A stretch of 64,000 bases of DNA from Physella acuta (GCF_028476545.1 NW_026731683.1:152501-216500), one strand, 5' to 3'. Shown: positions 49,851 to 63,638, counted from the first letter of the stretch. Notes: generated by a model from the sequence alone, not told the origin. Numbers and translations are program-made.

Positions 49851-51662
49851 GAAATGATTTAATAAGAATATTTTAATTTTACCTTGGCTATATATTTACC
49901 AAAATGTTATTAAAACCATGTTCTAAAAAGTTAGAGATCTATAGTCAAGATTACATCTCATCAGTAAAATTACTTTACAATCTCAACCTGTATTGTGTGA
50001 AAGCTGTATGTTTTGTTTAACGAAAAAAATCATTGATGTCATGCTCAACATATTTGGGGGAAAAGCAGACTGGCTTATCATAAACATTGGTAATTGACTA
50101 AAAGAGAACGTAGAATGAATTCAGATGTTTCTGTTACGCTGATTTGGAAATAGGCCTATATTTTTAGCGTGCACAGCAACGGTTCCAAACTAACCAAGTT
50201 TTTAAAATTATAATTTCCTTAAAAAATTAATCCACCTGGAAAATGGATTGCTAGAAAAGCTTTGTTTGGTTTGGTTGCTTTATTGTTTGTTTGTTTGTTT
50301 TGTTTACAACAAGGAAAATTCAGAAAACAATATCGTCACGACGATGATTTTTGTCTAATAGAAATATGTTATTTTTTTAAAAATAGAACATGTTACTGCA
50401 TTCGATACTAAGATATAGGCTTACGTGGCAGTTCAGTTATATAATTGAAGAATGTTATAAATGCTAAGCAGTAACTAAATCTTAGGAAATCTAGCTATAT
50501 AATATATAATATATATCTAAATGTATGTGAAATTTCGCTCACATACATTAACTGGTACTCTAGTTATCGGTATTTTAGGAACATGAAATATAGTAAATTA
50601 CCACTTACAGATATTGAGGTCAATCAAACATTTAATGTAAACTAAATAAGTTTCAGATCTTATACTAATATATGAATAGTCTTCTACCCAACAAAAACAA
50701 AGCTCAAATTATCATGTTCCCAAGGAAATAGAGTAACGTACAAGTTTTCGGAAATTGTTAAAAAGTAGAAAGTAATCTGCTCATACAATATTTTACTTTT
50801 AAAAAAAAATGGCTGAAACGGTACTCAATTTATCGGTATATGAAAAAACCGAAAGTTATTACACTTCCGTTCTCCCTAAATCACGAAGCTATAAATAAGA
50901 TATAACACTCATAGTTTAAATTAGCGCCAGCCTAAATTAAGCGACACCCAAGTTGTCGTGTTCACATACACAGACAGACAGACATCAACATAGACAATAT
51001 TGCAAAACTAAATTTTTTGGCTCTCAGATTTTGATTTTTTTTCTTCGATTACATACTTCTTCATTACTCGGTGTTTTTTTAAAGACATTTTTTTTCAAAT
51101 TCGAAAAACAAAACTACGATGTTTTACATCTCTTTTTCAATTACAAAACTTACCTGGTAATAAGTTTTTACATAATGGAAGGAATCCCAAAATATTTAAT
51201 AAACATGAGTTTTTTATGCTCTCCAATTAAAGGGTAATACATATTACTAGAAAACAAACATACTTTGGCAAGCTCATAAAATATTTATTAAATAATTTAA
51301 AATTTATAGGCAATGTTATAGTTCCTTAGATATAGATAGATGCGATATAGGTCCTTAAACGACGCATTAATCCACACTTTTTATTCTTGTTTGGTTGAGT
51401 CGACTGTTGGATCGATGTTTAGTATTGGCCCCTTTAACCGAAGACTCATCAAACGGATGTGTCAATGCGATTGTTAATTTAAAAAACCAATTGACTTGGC
51501 ATCAAAAAGCTGCTTGATCGTGTATCCCATGTATCCAGTGTACTTAAGTCCCACACAAAAAAAGATATAAAACGATGTAAAAACTCAGAATTTTACTGGG
51601 TTTTTTTTTACATCTATACAAGATAACCTTAACGTTTTGAAAAAAAACAGCACCTGAATAAA
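49851..51662. other. Intergenic between METTL27a and METTL27b
   Basis: No gene recognised. About 50530-50960 contains fragments of the dispersed GGTTATCGGAAAT-type repeat (GGTACTCAATTTATCGGTAT; CTGGTACTCTAGTTATCGG) ending in CAGACAGACAGACATC. At 51275-51330 TTTATAGGCAATGTTATAG matches TTTACAGGCAATGTTATAGG at 56893-56912, downstream of copy b. The 3' flanks were therefore duplicated too, and about 1.4 kb was later added behind copy a. Confidence 0.55.
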
Positions 51663-54600
51663 ATGTCTGTGGAAGAAGCGAACGAAGCTGTAAAAAACTA
51701 CATCGGATGGGGCGTCGGTGCTAAGGGTTCTATTTCAGCCTACTCGGAACATGGTGCTAAATACGAGGAGGTAGGCAAACAACTTAGATATGTAATATAA
51801 AATAAATCATTGTAGAGAAGTATTAAGTGGTACAGTCATATTATTTAATGACTAGTCATATTAGGAAATTATTAGTTGGATTATGACATAAATTGCATTG
51901 TCAGATTATGTAACGAATAGCATAGTTAGATTATGTAATTAGTTAAATTAACGACTGAGTGTCATTTTGTAAGTGAGCACATAGTTGCATGAATTACATG
52001 TTGTCATTTTGTAAGTGAGCACATAGTTGCATGAATTACATGTTGTCATTTTGTCAGTGAGCACATAGTTGCATGAATTACATGTTGTCATTTTGTCAGT
52101 GAGCACATAGTTGTATGAATTATATGTTGTCATTTTGTAAGTGAGCACATAGTTGCATGAATTATATGTTGTCATTTTGTAAGTGAGCACATAGTTGCAT
52201 GAATTACATGTTGTCATTTTGTAAGTGAGCACATAGTTGCATGAATTATAGGTTGTCATTTTGTAAGTGAGCACATAGTTGCATGAATTATATGTTGTCA
52301 TTTTGTAAGTGAGCACATAGGTGTATGAATTACATGTTGTCATTTTGTAAGTGAGCACATAGTTGAATGAATAATATGTAGTCATTTTGTCAGTGAGTAC
52401 ATAGTTGCATGAATTATATGTTGTCATTTTGTAAGTGAGCACATAGTTGCATGAATTATATATTGTCATTTTGTAAGTGAGCACATAGTTGCATGAATTA
52501 CATGTTGTCATTTTGTCAGTGAGCACATAGGTGCATGAATTACGTGCTGAAACAGAAAAAATAGTAATTTAAATACTTAGATGTGCCATTGAACACGTGA
52601 TGTTAATTCATTATCATATTTTACCTTTGTGCCCAGAACTAATGCGACCGCAATGATGTTAATTAGTTAATCAATTAATTCAATGACAGTACAATATCGA
52701 TTAAGCTAAACGGGGGTTTGCTCTGGACAACTGGCCCACATCTGCTGTACTGCACATTTGTGAAAAGGGGAGATAATACGCCAGAAAAGATAAATGAAAA
52801 CTAAAACTCGATTATGCAGAAAAATAAAAGCTGATTTTATAAAACTATTATAGCTAAGCATATTTATCAGAAATTAAAAAAGCTTAAAATAACACGTATC
52901 CAATAACCAACGATATACCAATTACCATGACAAACAGTGCCAGAAAACTGAGCACTGTTTTCAATTCACAGCAAATGGCTTTGAAATACATTACCCAGGT
53001 GAAACAGGGGACATAACAACAAAGAGTTTCAACGAAATAGGACATTCAACTACACAGTAACTGTTGCAGTAAATTAACTCTTTCATCCCTTTACTACTTG
53101 GTTGATAGAGAAAACTCACTAGAAATTTACTGTTGTCAAAAACTAAACAATTATGAAAATAAAAGTCAAGTTTATCCGTTCTGACATGACGGGTTAATAC
53201 GGTGAAGTAGAGTTCACCTATTTCTGTGAACTCGGTATATGAAGGAATAGTATAGTGAGTTAAATCTATATACCCATCCGTCTTTACCCTCACTAATTGA
53301 ATCAGGTTTTCATCAAAGCTGGGTGGCCTATAAGACAATCTAACGACTCAGATCTGGGATTCGAAATTTTCATTGTAAATCTCATCTCAAAATATCAGTT
53401 CAGAAGCCAATGTATGCTATAACTTATACTACACGCACTTAAAACACAAAATAAAAAGGCTAAGGATTTTAAAAATCTATCTGCAGTATATGAAAACACT
53501 GAATTATCAAGGACCAAAAGTGTTGGCAGAAACAGTTGTGAAGCTACTGAAGGATAATCGAGATGCCAAGATCCTAGATATAGCGGCAGGAACTGGCCTG
53601 GTAGCAGAACAGGTTATCACATACGTACAATTTTTCAAATACTTTGAATTTAGACTTCCGGTAACCGGAAGTGATACTTTACTCAGTTTTCGTGTCAACA
53701 CGATAACTCGAGTATTGTTTCAGTTTGGTAGACGCAGAGGCGTAGTGAGGGGGGCGGACCGCACCGGGTGACACCATTTAGGGGGGTGACACCAAGGCAA
53801 AAAATAGCAAAATATATGGAGAAAGACTTGAAGGGGGTGCAAATCGAAAGTTCGAAGGGGGGGGGGGGGTGCAAATCGAAAATTTGAAAGTTTGTCCCCG
53901 GGAAGGGTCGCTACGTCTCTGGGAGGTGACACCATTAAGTGCCGCACCGGGTGAAACCCGGCCTCGCTACGCCACTGGGTAGACGAAATGTTATATGCAA
54001 GTAAAATATTTTATACTTGGATTATTTTCAATTTTCAACAGACCGTTGATAACCGGAAATGTTGCTTTACTCAATTTCCAGTTTCTAAAATACCGATAAC
54101 TTGAGTACCGTTTCAGTAAGGTGGATGAAATTTGATTCATAGGTAACAGATCTTAATCGGTGGTTTCCGGTGACTGGAATTGCTCCTTTATACTACTTCT
54201 GTTTTATCAAAGTCATACGAATTTGTTAATGTTATGCTTCACTTTATGAAGTAGCATATTCTAAAACCTTTTGGTCTGTACATGTAGGCCTATTTCAAGT
54301 AAGGATCCGTTTTTTTTTTACATTTTATATTTCTACAAACCGATTGCACTGGAAGTGCCATACCAACACTTATTGTTATATAAGGGAACATCACTTTTTT
54401 TGTAAATTAATGTATTCATAATAATTCTTTTAAATAATCTGTTTGTCTTTATTTGTAAATTAATGTATTTATAATAATTATTTTAAACAATCTTTACGTC
54501 TAGCTGGTCCTGCGTGGCTTTAGAAACATTGATGGCGTCGACGCTGCCAGTGGTTTGCTTCAGGTTGCCAGGAATAAAGGAATCTACGGCAAACTCGTCT

Positions 54601-54748
54601 GTCAATTTGTAGGCCTGGGTGAAGAAATGCCATTTGAAAATGGTGAGGATCGCCCGTGTGTTATTGCTTTAATTAAAACTAGTTTGTGAAAATCTGGTGC
54701 TTGCGAAAAATAGAAAAAAAGTAGTCCACACACACATACATACACACA

Positions 54749-54847
<99 letters not shown>

Positions 54848-56623
54848 GCTTATTTAATAAATATAAAGAGGTGTATATCTTGACACAAATCAAACGCATC
54901 CATATCAACAATAGCTGTAATTTTACGTGAGACAGCCGTTCTTTTGAACTACTGTGGTTATGTAATATTTTCTATCACCTCGACGTAAGACACTTCTCAT
55001 AACTTACAAACTTTTATGGCTGGAAAGATGTTTCCTATTCCTTTGTATTTATTTACATAGAATCTTAAAATTAGTTTAGATCATTTCGTGACAATATAAC
55101 TGATAAATACGAGGCAGATATGACTGACATGGAGATTGTACTTGCAGACAGCTACGATATTGTTGCGATGTGTGGAGCTATGGCTAAAAACCACCTGCCC
55201 AGCTCAGGTTTTGCCGATATCATTCGCGTGGTAAAGCCAGGTAGGTTTGGCGTGACTTAATTAAATAAGGTTTATTAATTAAAACCAACAAGTTGATATA
55301 TTTTTCCTTAGTAAGTAATGAAGTTTCTTTTATTTATTTATTTTTACTGCATTTAAAAGTTAATTATTATATTTTTTTTTAAATATTTGTTTATCATCTA
55401 CTTTTTAGTAAATCTTTCTTAATGAAGTTGAGATTACATACGACTAAGAGTATTTGTTTTAAAACCCAACCAGCCAATCAGTAAATTTGCGATCAGTGTT
55501 TCTTCCAGACTTTTTTTTTACCGGGGGAGGGGGCACTTGAAATTTTAAAGGGGGGGGGGGCGGACTAAAAATTTTGGAGGGGGGGGACGGGGGACGGACG
55601 CTGTTAAAAGTATATATTTTCTGTATAAATTCCATTTCCCAGTTTAACATCCGTTGTCGCTCCCAGGCGTTAAACCAACGAGACTGATCGAATGTTTGAT
55701 TGAGATGAAACAGCTTGTTGTCTCCCCTCTTATCATTTAATGTAGCACCAATTAGTTATTAATGATTATATCTAATTAGGTTAAAAATTAGCTATTCTTG
55801 CGGGCTCATCAGAGACATTTTTTAGAGATGGGAGATGGCCTGTATTTTTTTGTGAAGAAATGTGACGACGGTTAGGTGTTGGTGATGGGGGAGGGTAAAA
55901 TCGTTGTAAAAGTATGACCTTGGTTTTTGATGACCCTAAGGTCACAAAATAGTTTTGTCGTTAAAAGTTGTACTTAAATATTGACCCATTTATGTATCTA
56001 TATTTATGTTTCTAATTACTTTCAAAAATGTCTTCTATTATGTTTTTACAATAATTATATTCTCAAAAAAGAAAATTTAATTTTTTTTAATAAGCTTATA
56101 ATGATAGTTTGTTGTGTTTATACTTTATTTTAAACGTTCATGTTTTAACCAAGTTAGATATGTTGAAAGTGTTTATTTTTAACCTAGGTAATATGCTGTA
56201 ACGTTTATTTTAAACCTTGTTGGATACGTTGTAAACGTTTTTTTTTTAACTTTGTTGGATATTGTGTAAACGCTTTTTTTGACGATTTTTACCTCCCCCC
56301 CCCCCCCCCGTCGCACCATCTTAATCCCCCCCCCCCCCCATCACACACCGTCATTTATGGACGACCCCTTGTTGGATATTCTATAAACGTTTTTTTTTTT
56401 AACCTTGTTGGATATTCTGTAAACGTTTATTTTTAACCTAGGTGGATATGTTGTCAACGTATTTGGAAAGAAAGCAATGAATGCACCTTGGCATGAGGAT
56501 GGCCTTGAATCTTGTTTAACCAAGCTGGAGAAAGGTGGTCGTTGGAAAGAAATCAGCAGAAATACTTTCCCAAATTTTATTGCTGACAAGCCAGGGCTAG
56601 TCTTGATTCATCAAGTTTTATAG
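51663..56623 (+). CDS. METTL27: METTL27-like methyltransferase, copy b
   Basis: Tandem paralogue of METTL27a. Exons 51663-51770, 53487-53612, 54504-54642, 55148-55240 and 56442-56623 join in frame to 648 bp, 215 aa. Exons 2 and 3 (126 + 139 bp) add up exactly to the single 265-bp exon 2 of copy a, so copy b has one extra intron (53613-54503) after AEQ, just behind SAM motif I. Motif I (ILDIAAGTGLVAEQ), IDGVDAASGLL, DSYDIVAMCGAMAKNH and VKPGGYVVNVF are kept, so it should fold and bind SAM. The start and last exons differ from copy a much more than exon 2 does. The first intron carries a 42-bp minisatellite. The last intron carries repeats of the acceptor region. It could have lost or changed substrate, but no inactivating change is seen. 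Confidence 0.9.
51955..52545. repeat. 42-bp minisatellite in METTL27b intron 1
   Basis: About 14 units of TGTCATTTTGTAAGTGAGCA + CATAGTTGCATGAATTACA with few changes. Since 42 is a multiple of 3, the minus strand stays open for 192 codons; this is not a gene. Confidence 0.95.
53640..54190 (-). repeat. Dispersed repeat (GGTTATCGGAAAT family) filling the extra METTL27b intron
   Basis: In reverse orientation to 6030-6560. Matching blocks: CTTTGAATTTAGACTTCCGG and AACCGGAAGTG, CGATAACTCGAGTATTGTTT, ATGCAAGTAAAATATTTTAT, GATAACCGGAAATG, CGATAACTTGAGTACCGTTT and GGTAACAGATCTTAATC. It is split by the MITE at 53735-53977. At 54398-54494 the intron also has a two-unit tandem duplication of TTTGTAAATTAATGTATT just before the acceptor. 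Confidence 0.6.
53735..53977. mobile_element. hAT-type MITE, CAGTGGCGTMGC family, copy 4
   Basis: 243 bp, from CAGAGGCGTAGTGAGG to CCTCGCTACGCCACTG, with clear terminal inverted repeats. The 8-bp duplication GGTAGACG is perfect (53727-53734 and 53978-53985). Inverted relative to copies 1-3: GGTGTCACC appears as GGTGACACC. It is the best preserved member of the family here. Confidence 0.93.
54731..54843. repeat. Compound (CA)n(TA)n microsatellite
   Basis: CA repeats to about 54784 followed by TA repeats, in a METTL27b intron. Confidence 0.97.
55494..55640. mobile_element. hAT MITE, CAGTGTTTCTTCCAG family, copy 4 (right end lost)
   Basis: Begins CAGTGTTTCTTCCAGAC with GGCACTTGAAATTTTAAAGG, poly-G, CGCTGTTAAAAGTATATATT and TAAATTCCATTTCCC. 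The right inverted repeat is absent. Confidence 0.8.
56165..56445 (+). repeat. Tandem copies of the METTL27b last 3' splice-site region
   Basis: Several units of about 36 bp with the pattern AACCTNGNTGGATATTNTGT + AAACGTTTNTTTT precede the true junction at 56441/56442 (AACCTAG / GTGGATATGTTGTCAACG). One distal unit at 56181-56187 keeps an intact AACCTAG acceptor. A MITE-like GTCGTCCATAAATGAC fragment (reverse orientation, 56278-56371) splits the run. Confidence 0.8.
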
Positions 56624-58989
56624 CTTAGGCTAGTCTTCATTAAATTGAGTTTTTGACTAGGGCTTCCTTGATTTATTGATTTTCATACCTTAGGCATGTC
56701 TTGATTCATTTTGGAAAACAAAACAAAAAACTGTAATCAATTTTTAAATAGAACATCTTACATCTCTAACTGAATTGCTACCAAACTTTGTGGTAATTGA
56801 TTTTTTTTTTATAACTGGAATACCCCATAAATATTCGTCACATAAAACAAACACACGAGGGCATGTTCATAAATTATTTATTGAAAAGCTATAATTTACA
56901 GGCAATGTTATAGGTTATTAAAAGACAGGCACACATTCATTATGGGGTTTATTTTCTCATCAATCAACTTAAACCAATGCATAATAAATCAATGAGCTAC
57001 ATTTTTCTAGCACTTCTTTATTATTTACTGCTATTGTGTAATCAACTTGAATTTTCACACTCAAAACTATTCTGTTTATATCACACTTCATGATTTATTC
57101 TGGTTCTTTGAAACTTGTTCATGTTTTAAAATGTACATTACTTAATAATCAAAAAAATATTGGTACTGAAAATGTTAAAATTTTTAAGGAACACACAAAC
57201 CATTATATACCCAGTGTATCTGTAATTTGGAATAGATTGATAGGAAACCATACTGGAAATGAAATAAAATGTCATATAAAATCCTTCCTCTCTGCTAAGC
57301 TTACCACTGTGGCTGTTTAAAAAAAAAAACATGAAACATTTTGATGTTTAGTTGATTTTAAGAACAGCCCACTGAAATTATTTATTGATTTAGTTGTACT
57401 GGTAAATATTTCAAAGTGAAAGCTATTGTCACAACTGCCAGGTAACGGTCAGTTAACTAGGAAATGCTATAAATAGGTTGGTTCTTGGGATCTGAAACAT
57501 GTATTCAGCTATGAGAAACACAAAAGTTTGAGGAGAAGAATTTTGTCAAATGTCAATCAAGGGAAACAACACATTTTTAACATTGTCACCTTTCAAATTT
57601 TTCCAAATTAATATACAAATATGCAGTTAAAAAGTTGCTTTATTAGTATATTCCCTATAAAATTAATGTCTTGAGTCATAACACCAGTTACGTCTTGTTT
57701 TACTTAGTATTAGAAAATATTTTTCAAAAACCTCATTTTATACAAATGGATCATGAACAATGCAAACTGTAGGACAAATTGATATAGAACCAATTTGCAA
57801 GGAAGACAGGTGAAATAAAGCATTACAGATATTTTGACATTTCAGGGACTTCTTTAAGAAAGTAAATTTCTGAACAGACAATGTTTTAATCAAGTCAAGT
57901 TTTTTTTTTAAAACAGCTTTATACACAGCAACTAAATGAATACAACTAAAAATAAATTCACTGAAATTTTTTTTGAAATTCTGAATGTATTACAATAGAT
58001 ATTTCTGATCAAAGGGAAGTTATTATTAAGGCTACCTTAAAAGATAGAAATTTAATTTACTGTAAAAAATAATAAATAAAACTGTCTTAAAATATTGAAC
58101 AAGGTATTGCATATTTAAACATTAAACTTCTTATTAAAGGGATAATTAATAAAGCAGCTAAAAGATTGTAGTTTTTAATCGTTGTTTATAAATAAAAATA
58201 TTATCTTAAATTTAAAGAAAACACAAAGTAAAAATAAAAGTAACCTGTCAACAGCCAAATTAGACATAAGGAAAAAATGACCAGAGATTTTTGCAGACTA
58301 CAAGTGCAACTGGGAAATTCATAGTGTAGGTAAATAAATCTGATATTGGATATTAAAACAATCTCTTTGAGACATCCAAAAACTAAACCTGATCTTACCA
58401 AGCCTCCAATATTACAACATAATAAAAGTACATATGTTAAATATAACGTTAACCAACCATTTATTAAAACAATTCAAGAGTTCACCTGGCTAGCTTTTAT
58501 AAATATAAAGTTGTTTACAGTTAAAGTGAAAAGACAGTAAAAAATATATATAGGTATAAAATACAAAATAAATTAAACTTCTAAGTGTAGTAATGCAAAC
58601 ACGAATGTTATAGATTTAAATGTAATGTTTTAAATTACCGGTAGACATTTTTTTCATAATACATTTCTTTAGGGAAGTCTATCATACTTTAATCTGCAAT
58701 ACTACACGTTAATGTATCAAGTCCTTTAATCTTGTACAGAATACTTTATGAGAGTGGTATATATAACTGGCTAGATTATGGGAAATAATTGCTGTAGAAT
58801 TACAAGGTAAAGTTGAACTCATTTGTGGGGATAAGTTGTAATGTTACAAAGCAGCGGTCTTTTTAAGTAATTGGGAGATGGTTGCTTTGTTATAAAACAA
58901 AGAGCTCGAACCCTCACATTTTGAAAATGATGTGCTGTTATATAACCTGACAAAGACTAGCAATCATATACAATCAGTCTAAGCCTTCA

Positions 58990-59345
58990 CATTTGGAATT
59001 AGCTGTACTCTGTTATATAACATGACAGCGGTCTAGCTATCAAATATAAATAGTCTAAACTCCATTTTTTGGACTAAGCTTTTCTCTGTTATATAACATG
59101 ACAGCGGTCTAGCTATCAAATATAAATAGTCTAAACTCCATTTTTTGGACTAAGCTTTTCTCTGTTATATAACATGACAGAGGTCTAGCTATCAAATATA
59201 AATAGTCTAAACTCCACTTTTTGGACTAAGCTTTTCTCTGTTATATAACATGACAGAGGTCTAGCTATCAAATATAAATAGTCTAAACTTCACATTTTAG
59301 ACTAAGCTTTTCTCTGTTTTATAACATGACAGAGGTCTAGCTATA
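58990..59345. repeat. 76-bp minisatellite
   Basis: About four to five units with CTCTGTTATATAACATGACA, GAGGTCTAGCTATCAAATAT and AATAGTCTAAACTCCATTTT. A diverged half-unit lies just left, at about 58930-58990. Confidence 0.9.
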
Positions 59346-60191
59346 AATTACAATCTTTAAGAAGCTGCGTAAGACTAGTTAGCCTTCAAAAATCAATACT
59401 GATTTAGTACCTAAGATACACTTTCGTCCTATGGACCTGAATAGCATAAGTTATCATATCATGCCACCCAGTGGTTCTAAAAATACACAAGCTGTACAAA
59501 AATAAACAAAACCAGGAGACTTACAAGACTAGATGACATATTTAAACTGTGCACAACAGAACTCGACTAGAACAGCTAAAATTTGCTCCTAACTCATTCA
59601 AAAGTGACAAGTCCAGCAAATTATTACACATTAAAAATAATTAAACAATAGATCACCTCAAATTACATGTGAAATACATTTTTTATGACACATTTGTAAT
59701 GATTAAACACTGATATACTGTTTCTTTGACCTTCCTTGGCCTCATATTAAAAATATTTTGATATCAAATTCTTGTTTTACTATTTGATTATTTGAAAAAA
59801 TATGATAAAAAAAGAACTAAGATTTTAAAATGTCTTCGATTTACTAGCTAGCTGGACATTGTTAGGAGCTAAAATTAGGTACAGAGACAGCTGTTTCATT
59901 ATTCTTTAATAAATAATCAATATTTTATGTTAACATTTGGTCTATTTTATTTACTCTATGAGAACATAAAATGCCTGTGTACAAATAAAAAACAAGTTAA
60001 AATGAAGAATTCATCCAGTATTCGTAACTTAGTAATTGCGCCAACAAAGAAAGCAGCATACTATGCTTTTTATTTTATACAAGGAAATTTTAGGACAATT
60101 ATTTTTATACACAGGAAGCAAATACTTTAAAATTTAACATAAAAATGACTGTATTGGCCAACTTATCATCTTTACTCTGCATAGTTTCATG

Positions 60192-60320
<129 letters not shown>

Positions 60321-63300
60321 CAATACTTGGTGGCACGAATAATGACAAATATTATGCATTTTATATAGAAATAGTAAGATTAAAAGAATTTTAAACAGAA
60401 GTGCAATCAAATGTTTTATAACTTTTCGGGAGTAAGTGAAATTATAAGGATTAGTTTTTCTATGGTTGTTTTGTGTTAGTTCTAATAAGCAAAATGTCTA
60501 TATTTTAAATCCTGGTTTAAATGCTTTTAAAACAAAACAAGGAACACAATGAAGTAATTAAGTAGAAATAAGCTACTTTTACTTTTAATAAAAGTTGAAA
60601 TGTAAAAAAAAAAGAAACCTCTTGATATTTGCCAAATAAATTGCACACAAATCAAAACATGGAATATTTGATAGCAAAGAACAATGTTTCTGCTTTCTTT
60701 GCAAATTCAGGTTCAACATATAAATTAAAATATATTACAAACAAACTCAGCAAAATAAAGAGTGACTATTTTTTAAACTGTTTCTTTTTAAGGACACAAA
60801 TTCTTGTCTCTATTTTCTTAAATCAGCTGTATCATGTTTTAATTCTGATTAATACCTGTTTAAATAACATTAAATTAACTAAAAATATATAATTTTTTAA
60901 CTAAGCTAACAGTTTAAAATGTTATGTTTGCAAAGAAGTTTAATTTAAAAGAATTTAAAAATATATGTTCAAAAATAGTCACAGGGAACTATTGTACACC
61001 AAATAATTATAGCACTATGTCATCCAATTTTTACAACTAAATGATGAATAACCTTGTTTAGTAATATTTTATCTTATTATTTTAGTTAAATAAAGCAAGT
61101 ATATCACACTTTGACTAGAAGCCAACTGGAAATAAAAATTTTAATTTCTTAAACACCATTTGAAAACTGTGAACTGAATAAAAAAAAAAATAATTTAAGT
61201 AACTTTAAATATGATTCTGCTTATTAGGTTTACTTAATCTACAAAAACCAATTAAGAAAAAAACAATTTTGTATTCAGCAAAAATTGTGATTGGAAGATT
61301 ATTTCAATGTTTAACAAACAAACTGTTTCACAGCCGTTAGTAATTAATTAACTGTCACCATGTTTTAAATTGTTATGAGAGGCAACTTTATGTATTAGAA
61401 CTAGTTGTTATTCAAATTGTTTTAATCTGAGCAAGTTGCTGTAAACAACTTTATGTATTACAACAAGTTATTTGTGGTAAGAACAAGTTGCAAGTGACAA
61501 TATTATGTATGTGGAAACAAAACTATGGCCAATGTCATAATGGGTTGACAAATGTTAGTGACTTAGGTGACTGTATAACTAAATATCCTGAAAACATTTA
61601 GTATTTTTAAATGTTTTCAAGTTATTAAGAATCCAGGAAATAATTTAAACTTACATCAAACTGGAAATATATAACAAACCATAATTGTATAAAAAAGTAT
61701 GTAAAAAAGGGCTAAAAAAAGAAGTAATTTGTAAATGTAGTTATCTCCATTAAGAGTTTGAGTTGTACAAATACTGGTACAGGAAAGATTGTGAATTAAT
61801 GACAATGAAAGTATTTGCTTGATGCTCAAAAACACGACTCGTTAATTCACAGGAAGTTATTACTGTAATGAGCAGTCATAGTGGCGGACAAACAAACAAA
61901 AAGTGAAATATTAAACTTTTGATCCTAATTATGTTAATTAGTTAGCAACAAATCAACAAAGCCAGCATAAGTTATGGATTAAAACAAACAGAATAAGAAT
62001 GGGGAAAAATTAAAGAATTGATATAATAGCATAAAATGCAGAATTTATGAAAACATAGGGGTCTTATGCACTCCGTTCATATGAAATTTTATATAAAAAC
62101 ATGCCTGACTATTAATTTTTATTTTAAATATATACACACAAAATCAAGAAGTTATGAAACTTCAGCTACTAAAAACTAAAATTTATAGTATAAGAACATG
62201 CATGTAAATTTATCTGGGAAAACTGGAAAAGGCTAGCTGGGTCGATAGATAAAAAATATTTTTTTTTCCAATTTAAAAATATTTACATTAATATAACATC
62301 TAATCTTTATAGAGGCACATGACAAAGCCTTACAATAAACAATTGCCATTAAATGAACAGTTAAGATATACTTTAAAGAACTAGTAGACGTACCAAAAGA
62401 GTAAAAATATATGTTACAATATATCAAAATTAGACACAGTGACATCAACACATTAAAATTTTGAACTTCGTTATAGTTTAAAATGCCCATTGATATGGAA
62501 CTACTTAAATTATTAAAATGCTAATTATATCTTTTGCCAAATTTTTAAAATAATGCAATTTTAAAACTTGATTCTAGTTTAAAATGAGAAAACTAAAACC
62601 ATACATTTCAAGAATGCAAGTACAAAACTATTAGAACTGGAAATGTGCTATCTGAGAGGGTTATCTAACCTATCACACATTAAGTTGATTCACTAAAAAA
62701 CAAAAACTCACTTTAAACTGTCAGCAGATGAAAGCATCACGCAGATAACAATATATTTAATGTCAGCAAATATCTGAACCTTTAACAGCAACGTTAAGTC
62801 AGTATGAAGTAAAGACTTGACAGATGACCAGAGTAACCATAGCGGAAGCCCAGAAATTCTGAGGAGAATGATCCAGATTAGTTGGCCAGACAACAGAAGA
62901 AGAAACAACCTTTGACCAAAAACTTTCCAACTCCTGGATGAAGATGAAAATCAGAAGGCGGTGATGGGCAGAGCACACACTATAAATATCACCAGCCACG
63001 GTACTTCTAAGGTGAGCAGAAAAGAAGCCTTCAAGGTGACAAGAACTTGAGGCAGATACCATTAAGATGGTTCACAGGTGGAAGGAATAAGATGGAGTTA
63101 ATGAATCAGGAGAAAGAACTCTGGATAGTTGTAATTTGCAGCCCTTACTCAAATGGGAGATAATGATGGTATTAAAAATCAGATGTTTAAAATTAAAGAT
63201 TAAAAAAAAATAATCCATCAGTTCCTGTAATTTAAAAGGATCTTATTAAAATTTTCAAAAATAATATATAAAGTATGAGCTGAAATTAAAGTTGAATAGA

Positions 63301-63638
63301 CAGTAAAATCTTTCTAAGAGGTAGAGTTTAAGATGCACAAGGAATTACCCTTTTTTTCTTTGAGTAAAAAGTAACTAAAACCGAATAATCATAACATAAA
63401 AGCCACTTAAATATAAGTAAAATGTGAACATTAAAAGTACCAAGTTATAAATTGTATAGCCAATCTAAACTCCAGTTATAAAATAGCTTCTATTAACAAT
63501 GACATATTATGACATATAATATACACACTTTTGGAGATATGGAAAATGCAAACAAACAGAAGTCTCCATCTTTACAGTAACTGTTCACTCAATTTCTTGT
63601 AGACTGGTCAACATTATATGATAAAAATAATTGTGGTT

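Noticed and set aside
51948-52526. Minus-strand 192-codon repetitive frame
   Set aside because: It lies entirely in the 42-bp minisatellite inside METTL27b intron 1; 42 is divisible by 3, which keeps the frame open.
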